Shown here: piece after piece, positions 7,285-13,230 of the stretch | Layout: every line of letters starts with the position of its first letter | Numbering within the stretch: the stretch's first letter is position 1 | Assembly (NCBI GenBank): GCA_937877765.1 | Contig: CALGBN010000486.1 | Location: forward strand, 1-13,230 | Reading direction: 5' to 3' | Origin: Candidatus Bathyarchaeota archaeon | GTDB lineage: Archaea; Thermoproteota; Bathyarchaeia; TCS64 | DNA: 13,230 nucleotides | Made by a program: the position numbers and the translations under genes | The notes under the pieces: model-generated | The model's database searches: none | What the model was told of the DNA's origin: nothing | The model's input: only the letters and a program-made list of their open reading frames with translations

Positions 7285-7770
7285 TTAGGTGAGTCGGATT
7301 AATTTTATGTAATCCATACCACCCGCGCTGTGTAGTTTTATGTTAACAGTGGTTCCCGCGCTTAGTGTACCATAGTCGTAGTCTATGTAGACGGTTACTG
7401 TACCGGACTCGCCTGCTTGCAGTGATAACCCTGCAACAGGTAAATCAGTACCCATCTCCCCATCGTCAACCTGGTCGATACCTGTACCAAATCCTGATGA
7501 GGCGTACTCGGCTTCGTCAATCGGTACCTCGTTAACGAAGACATGAGTGATCGTCGCGGTTGCTGAGCCACTGTTCTTCAAGGAAAGCGTAATCTCCCAT
7601 CCCAGCGTGTCTCTTGTAGCGTAACCTGTTTGTATCTCGACCTTCTCGAATTGCGTATACTGGGTGCTGATACCGCCCATCCAGTATGCTACTCCTACCG
7701 CTACTGTGATGGCCACAGCCACTAGGATGACCGTCGCGATGACGGGGCTTACTGCTTTTCTATCTTTCAA
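7285..7770 (-). CDS. Archaeal type IV pilin (Pilin_N/DUF1628 type), likely major subunit
   Basis: A 161-residue pilin with the well-known archaeal N-terminus DRKAVSPVIATVILVAVAITVAV: class III signal with predicted cleavage between A6 and V7, then the hydrophobic assembly helix to about residue 30. The C-terminal part is a single beta-rich domain with alternating Gly/Ser/Thr (e.g. LSLKNSGSATATITHVFV), as in Pilin_N-family proteins. Unlike the two other pilins here it has no N-X-S/T sequon. It starts with TTG at 7770, with GGAGG (7779-7783) 8 bases upstream. Being first in the cluster, with a T-run after it, it is the best candidate for the abundant filament subunit. It is divergent from the TrmB-family regulator gene, and the shared spacer holds a palindrome. 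Confidence 0.92.
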   Translation of the reverse strand: MKDRKAVSPVIATVILVAVAITVAVGVAYWMGGISTQYTQFEKVEIQTGYATRDTLGWEITLSLKNSGSATATITHVFVNEVPIDEAEYASSGFGTGIDQVDDGEMGTDLPVAGLSLQAGESGTVTVYIDYDYGTLSAGTTVNIKLHSAGGMDYIKLIRLT

Positions 7771-7829
7771 CGGGGTTTCCTCCGAACAAGGAGATACATA
7801 GGCTTGAAATAGTCGTTTGTTTGTAACAA

Positions 7830-7841
7830 TTGTACGTACAA
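7830..7841. promoter_or_regulatory. Perfect palindrome TTGTACGTACAA, candidate operator
   Basis: A 12-base perfect palindrome in the ~90-125-base spacer between the divergent pilin and TrmB-family genes. It is preceded by a partly matching TTGTAACAA (7821-7829). Its place between a transcription regulator and the pilin it faces suggests an operator for autoregulation and pilus control. No clear TATA box could be assigned on either strand, so exact promoter geometry is open. Confidence 0.5.
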
Positions 7842-7881
7842 CTAGTAATTAGAGGCGATGTGTGAGAAAGATGTTGGATAA

Positions 7882-7887
7882 GGGTGA
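7882..7887 (+). promoter_or_regulatory. Shine-Dalgarno deciding the TrmB-family start
   Basis: GGGTGA, complementary to the 16S 3' end, lies 7 bases before the ATG at 7895. It favours that start over the in-frame GTG at 7862 and ATG at 7871. Confidence 0.5.
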
Positions 7888-7894
7888 CCCGTCG

Positions 7895-9505
7895 ATGAGA
7901 AACAAAGACCTAGTCTCTAAGCTTACAGATTTTGGTTTAACCGAGGAAGAAGCCTCCACATATTATATTCTCATAAAGAATGGGCCAACCACTGCTACGG
8001 TGGTAGCAAAGCATCTCGGAACAAATAGGATGCGAGCATACCGAGTGCTAGACTCGCTCGTAGAGAAACAGTTCGCACGAAGCTCTCTGGAGAGGCCGAA
8101 GAAATATATCGCTACAGATATCGATGAGGCTCTCTCACTGTTTCTAAACAACTATAGCCAGACACTATCGCAGCTAAAAGAGAAAGAAAAAGAGCTCGTC
8201 GAAGAGTTCAGAAAGTTAGTAAAAACCCCGATAGGCTTCAAGGAGAGCGCGTTCAGGATTATACAGGGACGACAACAAGTTTACCGGCAGATTACCACGA
8301 TACTCGATAGAGGTACAGAGGAGATATACCTCTATATCCCGAACAATGACCTATATCGCTTTGAGTTCGCTGACATCGATACAAATCTTAGAGATGTCCA
8401 TAAAAGAGGCGTCGATATCAAGATTCTGACGCATATCGATGAGAACGTGCTTGATAAAGCCAAGGAGTACGCCGCAGAATATGATCTGAGACACATACAG
8501 TCATTCAATAAGCTTAGATTCATACTTCATGGAAAAAGCGAGATATTCTTCAGCTTCCCGAAGGATGACTCTATGAGCATGACGACCCGTGACGATACGG
8601 GTCTTTGGACAAACAACGAGGACTTTGTAATAGCGATGAGGTCGTTTTTCGAGGAAAACTGGTCTCTATCTCTTGACGCAACAGTGGTTATTGAGGCGTT
8701 AAGAAGAGGCGAGATGCCTCAGTTTATCAGGCTGACAAGTAACAAGGAAGAACACGACAGGATCTATGACGAGATGATTGCAGAAGCGAGATCCTCACTT
8801 GATATCCTCACTAAGAAGACAGAAAACATACTTGCATACTCACATACACTAGTAAATGCCCAAAAGAGAGGAGTAAAGATTAGAATACTAACAGAGCTTA
8901 GCTACGACTCCCTTGAAAAACTCTTGAAAATATTCTCGCCGGACCAGATTAAAGGAACAGAGAGCAAGTTCGACATCCTCATCACAGATAAAAAACGGGT
9001 CATCATGTTTATCCCAATCTATAAGGAAAGAGGAAACAGCATCACATCAAACAACAAGATCTACGTTGAAACAATCTCGGAGATCTATGAAGATTACTGG
9101 TCTCATGGTTTAATGATAGAAGAGCTGGGGCAGCGCCTAATCGTTGAGTCGAGGTTCAGAGAGGCCATGTCCATACTAATGAAAACCCTCAGCGAAGAAT
9201 ATACTGTTGAACAAAATAAAGAAATAATGACAAACACGGGGATCCATGAAATCAAAGCCTTAGTCACACGCATAGGAGGGAAACCGGTGATTATCGAGTT
9301 CACGTTACTTGGGGAAGAGTCAAGAAAAATTGCTGAACTCTACGCGAAGACCTCAGAGCTTAAAATGAGAGCTATCCTTGCATCATTCGATGAGTTTCCT
9401 GGATCAGTGCAAAGCCTGGCTACTCTATTCAATATAAGCCTTGTAAATGGGGATAGCCCAGAGAAACTAGCCGCAAGGATAGCTGAAGAGCTACAGGTAC
9501 CTTGA
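7895..9505 (+). CDS. Long TrmB-family regulator with two PLD-like domains and a nuclease-like C-terminus
   Basis: A 536-residue protein (from ATG 7895; GTG at 7862 would add 11). Residues ~6-79 are a TrmB-type winged helix (LTDFGLTEEEAS, then RAYRVLDSLVEKQF). A charged coiled coil (87-109) links it to a TrmB-like phospholipase-D-fold effector domain (~119-257) that keeps only an H-x-K remnant (HGK, 212-214). A second, more diverged copy follows (~284-404). The last ~90 residues (EIKALVTRIGGKPVIIEF, then RAILASFDEF, LATLFNISLVNG) follow the strand order of Mrr/PD-(D/E)XK-like domains, but ExK is replaced by EFT, so it is probably non-catalytic. Typical TrmB proteins are ~260-350 residues. It is divergent from the pilin and overlaps the convergent KaiC-like gene by 15 bases. 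The winged helix is certain; the C-terminal fold is inferred. Confidence 0.87.
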   Translation: MRNKDLVSKLTDFGLTEEEASTYYILIKNGPTTATVVAKHLGTNRMRAYRVLDSLVEKQFARSSLERPKKYIATDIDEALSLFLNNYSQTLSQLKEKEKELVEEFRKLVKTPIGFKESAFRIIQGRQQVYRQITTILDRGTEEIYLYIPNNDLYRFEFADIDTNLRDVHKRGVDIKILTHIDENVLDKAKEYAAEYDLRHIQSFNKLRFILHGKSEIFFSFPKDDSMSMTTRDDTGLWTNNEDFVIAMRSFFEENWSLSLDATVVIEALRRGEMPQFIRLTSNKEEHDRIYDEMIAEARSSLDILTKKTENILAYSHTLVNAQKRGVKIRILTELSYDSLEKLLKIFSPDQIKGTESKFDILITDKKRVIMFIPIYKERGNSITSNNKIYVETISEIYEDYWSHGLMIEELGQRLIVESRFREAMSILMKTLSEEYTVEQNKEIMTNTGIHEIKALVTRIGGKPVIIEFTLLGEESRKIAELYAKTSELKMRAILASFDEFPGSVQSLATLFNISLVNGDSPEKLAARIAEELQVP

Positions 9506-10240
9506 AGGTACAGTGACTGTTTCTTTGGGGAAGACTTCGATCCCCTTCTCGCCTATTTGGTACGGGCGAGTGTTGAGATCGTGGCTGGTTCCTCTCATCT
9601 TCTCGATGTGAACTGTTCTTATGCCGTTTGGCAATGTAGCCAACAGAATAACCCCCTGTGCGAGGTACTCCTCTACCTGTAGTTCACGATCAGGACTATA
9701 CGATCTTAACTCGCTTGTGACTATGCATGTAGCGTCGAGTTCATTCAGGCATTGGAATAGTTCTAGAGTCGCCCTGCGTCTATCAAAGTTGTTGTCAAAC
9801 TGGAATAATAATGCTGTAAGACTGTCAAGTACTATTCTTTTTGGCTTGATTCTATAAGCCTCCTTTTTTATTACAGAGACGAGTGTAGCGAAGCTAAACT
9901 GCTCGCTGCCTATTGTTATCTCTCCAATCTTGATCTCGTCATGAAGAGTCTGTAAAGGAGAGGCGTCAACGAACTTTACCTTCTCTTCATAGTTTTTTTT
10001 AAAGTCCCAGTTGAACCCCAAGGCGTTCTCTATTATATGCGAGGGTTTTTCCTCTAGAGATACAAAGAGCCCTTTTTCGTTTTGATGTGCACCGTTTACA
10101 AGAAATTGGAGACCTAGGATTGTTTTCCCAACACCTGGACCGCCTGTGACTAGACATATTCTTTTCTTGGGTACGCCACCGTTTAGCATCTCGTCTAACC
10201 CAGATATTCCGGTCGATATCTTCTTCAAATCGGGTCTCAT
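9491..10240 (-). CDS. KaiC-like RecA-superfamily ATPase, single domain
   Basis: A 249-residue ATPase of the archaeal KaiC/RadA-like group. It has the opening ISTGISGLDEMLNGGVP, Walker A GGPGVGKT (33-40), the paired acidic residues E63-E64 in FVSLEEKP, Walker B RIVLDS with D139, and the family C-terminal signature MRGTSHD with RPYQIGEKGIEV. Unlike cyanobacterial KaiC it has one domain. Such proteins often act as signal-regulated switches; the archaellum protein ArlH is one. It sits close to a FlaI/TadA-type ATPase and a TadC/FlaJ-type platform, so an ArlH-like role in this pilus is possible. The ATG at 10240 has no Shine-Dalgarno but does have a TATA-like sequence 27 bases upstream, which suggests a leaderless mRNA. 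The 3' end overlaps the convergent regulator gene by 15 bases. Confidence 0.92.
   Translation of the reverse strand: MRPDLKKISTGISGLDEMLNGGVPKKRICLVTGGPGVGKTILGLQFLVNGAHQNEKGLFVSLEEKPSHIIENALGFNWDFKKNYEEKVKFVDASPLQTLHDEIKIGEITIGSEQFSFATLVSVIKKEAYRIKPKRIVLDSLTALLFQFDNNFDRRRATLELFQCLNELDATCIVTSELRSYSPDRELQVEEYLAQGVILLATLPNGIRTVHIEKMRGTSHDLNTRPYQIGEKGIEVFPKETVTVPSRYL
9497..9511. repeat. 15-base inverted repeat at the convergent stops
   Basis: GTACCTT and AAGGTAC are separated by one G (9497-9511). The repeat spans the stop of the TrmB-family gene and lies inside the last codons of the KaiC-like gene. It could form a small stem in either transcript or be a protein site. The role is unknown, and no T-run follows on either strand. 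Confidence 0.4.
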
Positions 10241-10244
10241 TAGT

Positions 10245-10274
10245 TATACAATCATAGCTATTGATAATTGTATA
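10245..10274 (-). promoter_or_regulatory. Leaderless promoter with inverted repeat TATACAAT-N14-ATTGTATA
   Basis: Reading toward the KaiC-like gene, TATACAAT at 10274-10267 is a good TATA box about 27-34 bases before the ATG at 10240; with no ribosome site, transcription would start at or near the ATG. The same 8 bases occur inverted at 10245-10252, just before the ATG, giving a perfect 8-base inverted repeat with a 14-base gap. A regulator bound there would cover the TATA box and the start site. The half-site shares ATTGTA/TACAAT with the palindrome at 7830-7841. Confidence 0.55.
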
Positions 10275-10762
10275 GCTTCAGATTACCAACACGCTCGCAG
10301 ATCAACACACAGAACCCCAGCCTTCACAAAGCTCAGACATGAGGCGACGTCGACAACATATGACATCAGAGGCACTATAAGCTCCTTCTTTTAGAACACG
10401 CAGATATCTAGGTCAGGATAGGGGCGTGTTAGCTACCTGAAGTACATCCACACTTTCTCACTGCAGACTTCACCCATCCGTGGGATTTTCTGAAGCAGTT
10501 GAGCATATAGAAGGCATCAAGAACGCCGTTGATTTATCTCTCGGAGTCGGGATCTTTATGGTTGTTACACATTACAATCTCAGAGGTCTCCATGGTTATA
10601 GAACTGGTTGAAGGCTTGGCAGCGGGGGATGGGTCTAAACCCACGTTTGAGCCATCGATTTCTGGCGTTATCAATATATGTTATATTGTAGAGATGGCAT
10701 GTTGGGGTTCTCCTTCTTTCAAGTAGAATAAACCATAGTATGAAAGGAGGAAGAAGACATTG
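10275..10762. other. Gene-free stretch upstream of the IS110 remnant
   Basis: No intact gene was recognised on either strand. An open + frame from about 10470 to 10606 reads SEAVEHIEGIKNAVDLSLGV and might be a coding remnant, but it matches no family I know. Structures present are a TGGGT-CTAA-ACCCA stem-loop at 10630-10643 and a CAATATA-TGT-TATATTG inverted repeat at 10672-10688. The 3' part is the 5' non-coding flank of the transposase and may belong to the element; its left end cannot be placed. Confidence 0.4.
10672..10688. repeat. Inverted repeat CAATATA-TGT-TATATTG
   Basis: A perfect 7-base inverted repeat with a 3-base centre, about 75 bases before the IS110 transposase start. It could be a transposase promoter (TATA-like), an operator, or mark the edge of the element; the sequence does not decide between these. 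Confidence 0.35.
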
Positions 10763-11737
10763 ATGTATGTTGGGCTGGATGTCCATAAACATGTGTGCTG
10801 CGGCACCGTGATGGATGAGAAGGGAAAAGCTGTCAAGCAGGCCAAGTTCACCAATGCCCCCGAGAGGCTGGAGGAGTTCATGGAGGGTCTTGAGGAGGCC
10901 AGGTGGCCATGGAGGCGGGTTACTGCTGGCAACCCCTCTACGACAGGCTGGAGGAGACGGGATGCGATGTGAGGCTGGCTCACCCGTTGAAGGTGAAGGC
11001 CACAGCCCAGGCCAAGGTCAAGACAGACAAGATAGACTCGGAGACCCTTGCGCACCTCCTCAGAGCCGACCTGCTCCCCGAGAGCTACGTGCCGCCAAGA
11101 GACATACGGATGCTACGGGACCGGGTCCGCCTGAGGGCGTTCCTGGTGGGGATGCGCACCATGCCCGGAACAGGGTTCAAGCGGAGCTCGCCAAGCGGGG
11201 AATAAGCACGGGTGTGCCTCTGTGGACCCGGGAAGGAAGAGCCCTGCTCGATGGATTGGGGCTTGAGGCTGTTGACCATGTTCTGCCGGTCATGGATGTC
11301 CTGGACAGGCGGATCAAGGAGATGTCCCTGGACCTGAAGCATATGTGCGGCGAGGATCCCCGGGCCAGGCTTCTGACCGCCATCCCCGGCGTAGGGTACC
11401 AGCCTTGCGCTGCTCATGGTCAGCGAGATCGGCGGCGTACGCCGGTTCCCTGACGCGGAGAAGCTGTGCAGCCAGCGCCGGCCTTGTGCCCACGGTGAGG
11501 CGAAGCGGCGGCGGCACCCACCATGGCGGGATAACCCGGGAAGGGTCCAGGTGGCTCCGGTGGGGGTTATCCCAGGCGGTGCATGTTCACATCCGCAGCG
11601 AGACGAACCTGACACGGTTCTACAGGCGTCTGGCGGGGAAGAAGCCCCGGCAGGTGGCCGTGATGGCGACGGCCCGGAAGATGCCGGGAGGTGGTCTACT
11701 GGATGCTGCGTAACGACGAGCCGTATCACCCGGGCCC
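10763..11737 (+). pseudogene. IS110-family transposase, broken by five frameshifts
   Basis: Pieces in changing frames rebuild a ~325-residue IS110-family DEDD transposase. They are MYVGLDVHKHVCCGTVMDEKG from 10763; VAMEAGYCWQPLYDRLEE and KTDKIDSETLAHLLRA after a shift near 10900; NRVQAELAKRGIS up to ARLLTAIPGVGY after one near 11160; LALLMVSEIGGVRRFPDAEKL after ~11402; AGLVPTVRRSGGGTHHGG and SRWLRWGLSQA after ~11465; VVYWMLRNDEPYHPG after ~11685. The DEDD acidic residues (D in LDVHK, E in MEAGY, the two Ds of TDKID), the IPGVG helix-hairpin-helix and the serine region SRWLRW are all still readable, so decay is fairly recent and mostly by indels. AAAGGAGG at 10743-10750 precedes the start. The gene is far more GC-rich than its flanks, a sign of transfer. 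Confidence 0.9.
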
Positions 11738-11890
11738 GGGTGTGGTGGATCCTGTGGCTGGCCGTGGGAGGCTTTGCTCTGGAAATGATGTGGCCCGACT
11801 TGAATCCTTGCGGTTTATCCGTGTTAATGAGATTGGGGCTTCGTCAGGCGGAGCGCCAATATGCGGCTGCACGGGTTGACCGCGGATAAG
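10763..11890 (+). mobile_element. Remnant IS110-type insertion sequence (ends not resolved)
   Basis: The GC-rich segment extends from the transposase start to about 11890, ~150 bases beyond the last recognisable transposase residues, then drops sharply to AT-rich sequence. IS110 elements lack typical terminal inverted repeats, so edges are taken from composition only. The left edge may lie further upstream, in the non-coding flank where active relatives encode their bridge RNA. Confidence 0.5.
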
Positions 11891-12755
11891 AGAATGCCGT
11901 CGAAGGAGCTCGTACGGGGTAATGGATAATGTTAAGAAGGTGGAGAGAAACGAAACAAAGAAGAGAAGAACCCTCAACATAAGAGGATATCGATTAACCC
12001 ATAAAATCCGGTTTAAGATGGTTCTTCCTTTATAAGGGCTTAAATACACTGACAGCCCGAGACGAGGTTAATCAACATCCTCTATAATTTATAACGGGGT
12101 TCACGGTGTCCAACTTTGCCTATTTCTCGTCCCAGATGAATTTAAAGTCGCAGCAGTCGTCCCACATGTGTCAGAGCCTGTCTAACTCGTGCATTATCAT
12201 TTTAAAAAATAGATGAATTAGAAGCTGTAGATCGGATAGATGAGGATTTCATTGATTTTGGAATTGGACCTGCTGTGATACATCAAGTCACGATGAAGAT
12301 TTGATAACATTCTTATAATTTTAAATCCCGTTTTTGCTCCTCATATATCCATAATTTTATCCCGAACCCGGACTCTTTCTCTCTAACCTGCAAATAACTT
12401 AGCACACATCCTGGCAAGACATTTAGCGCGTTTTTTCAAATCAGGGTTCATGCATGTCCAATCAAAGTGTACAATTATTAATGCTATGCATTCAAGCCAC
12501 CGTAACTGATGCGGCCTCTCAGCCAAGTTACGTGTTTATAGCAATATGTGGCGCCGGGTGATAGCTTGACTCTAACATTTATTTTTCTCAAGGAAACGTT
12601 GGGTTTCGTCGTCTAATCTTTGGGAAAGGAACGTTGATCCATAATCTCAGTAGATTCGCAAGTGGGTTTTAGGTGAAGATTTAATCTACTTTTAACATAA
12701 TTGTTCCGGGGATGCCCTAGAACAAAGCTCAGCCGTCCCGGGAGGCTACAGCCTC
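11891..12755. other. AT-rich gene-free stretch between two transposase remnants
   Basis: No gene supported. Two short open pieces stand out but match no family I recognise. On - at about 12194-12117, a frame begins MHELDRL, meets a stop, then reads HMWDDCCDFKFIWDEK before another stop. On + at about 12212-12303, a 29-codon open piece ends VIHQVTMKI. Both may be eroded coding sequence or chance. No tRNA, hairpin terminator or CRISPR repeats seen. Confidence 0.4.
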
Positions 12756-13230
12756 GTGAGGAACACGAACAAGCAGGCTTATAGGTTTATCGAGAAGGTC
12801 CTGGGGAAGGGTCCCAGCTTGGAGGCGGCACCCAACGCCGTGTACACGGGAGACACGGTCAGATACGTAATCATCTACGCGGCCACCACTCAGAGGACCG
12901 TCGAGGCCGCCGTCACGGTCCTCCGGGACAGGGGCAGGGACGCCCCCAGCCCCGACGCCGTCCACAGGCGGCTCCGGGATGCATGCGCCGGGGACCTGGT
13001 GGAGTTCTTCACGCCCTGCCTCGAGGAGGTCTTCGCCCAGGCCAGGAAGAAGCGCCTCTTCAGGAGCCCTAAGCGGGTGGCGGTGGACATCCACGTGAAG
13101 CCCTTCCAGCGGGGAGGCGGAGGGAACGGTCAGGAGCAGGGCCAAACAGGGCACCACCACGTTCTGGGCCTACATAAGCCTCGACATCGTCCACGAGGGC
13201 TGCAGGATCACCCTGGCGGCCCTGCCCCTC
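12756..13230 (+). pseudogene. DDE-type transposase, frameshifted and cut by the window end
   Basis: From GTG 12756 the frame reads RNTNKQAYRFIEKVLGKGPS through to a conserved block VAVDIHVKPF at about 13078-13107, whose Asp is probably the first of the DDE catalytic triad. One base later than expected, after the GGGG run at 13111-13114, the protein continues in another frame as EAEGTVRSRAKQGTTTFWAY then ISLDIVHEGCRITLAALPL, up to the last base. A single inserted G explains the shift. The layout (N-terminal helical region, then D-IH-KPF, then GT..F.AY) fits an IS4-like or ISH3-like archaeal family, but I cannot name it. GC content is very high compared with the upstream spacer. The catalytic residues further on are outside the window. 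Confidence 0.75.

Noticed and set aside
10529..10726. A 65-residue + frame before the IS110 remnant
   Set aside because: There is no ribosome site, no recognisable motif and an odd composition; it lies in the non-coding flank of the element.
11085..11729. A 214-residue reading frame on the - strand across the IS110 remnant
   Set aside because: High GC keeps antisense frames open; the + strand pieces match the IS110 transposase while the - frame shows no family features.
12729..13160. A 143-residue reading frame on the - strand
   Set aside because: It is the shadow of the GC-rich DDE transposase on +, which carries recognisable motifs; the - frame has only low-complexity Leu/Val/Gly/Arg sequence.
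1..13230. CRISPR arrays, rRNA or tRNA genes, phage genes
   Set aside because: No regularly spaced direct repeats, tRNA cloverleaf or rRNA-like blocks were seen, and no capsid, terminase or integrase motifs.

Overview
The window reads as one contig end of an archaeal genome, probably from a metagenome assembly, because its first 68 bases are an Illumina Nextera adapter. Archaeal signs are pilins with class III (prepilin-peptidase type) signal peptides, a FlaI/TadA-type ATPase beside a large double-domain TadC/FlaJ-type membrane protein, a TrmB-family regulator and a stand-alone KaiC-like ATPase. Strong AGGAGG ribosome sites sit with frequent TTG/GTG starts, and some genes look leaderless. Two-component genes make a classic hyperthermophilic crenarchaeon unlikely. 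A Bathyarchaeia-like or other mesophilic Thermoproteota/Euryarchaeota lineage fits, but that placement is inference.

Layout. 1-68: adapter. 69-1068: the 3' end of a histidine kinase followed by two stand-alone receiver proteins, all on + and tightly packed. 1138-1699: a decayed transketolase C-terminal-subunit gene with four frameshifts and an in-frame stop. 1875-2741: a receiver fused to a RecA/KaiC-like domain that has lost its Walker A. 2738-7770 on -: a type IV pilus cluster in the order major-type pilin, secretion ATPase, TadC-like platform protein and two further pilin-like proteins. 7862-9505 on +: a long TrmB-family regulator with two PLD-like domains and a nuclease-like C-terminus. 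9491-10240 on -: a KaiC-like RecA ATPase. 10241-13230: a GC-rich and AT-rich patchwork holding a shattered IS110 transposase, about 1 kb without a recognisable gene, and a frameshifted DDE transposase that runs off the end.

How the parts may work together. The pilus genes (ATPase, platform, three class III substrates) form one assembly unit. It is bracketed by a receiver/pseudo-RecA protein on one side and by a TrmB regulator plus KaiC-like ATPase on the other. In archaella, the KaiC-like ArlH partners the ATPase ArlI and the platform ArlJ, so an ArlH-like control of this pilus, with input from phosphorelay receivers, is an attractive but unproven reading. Related TTGTA/TACAA palindromes lie in the TrmB/pilin divergent spacer and directly upstream of the KaiC-like gene, which suggests a shared operator. 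Two convergent gene pairs overlap at their stops, so the active part of the window is compact, in contrast to the decayed flanks.
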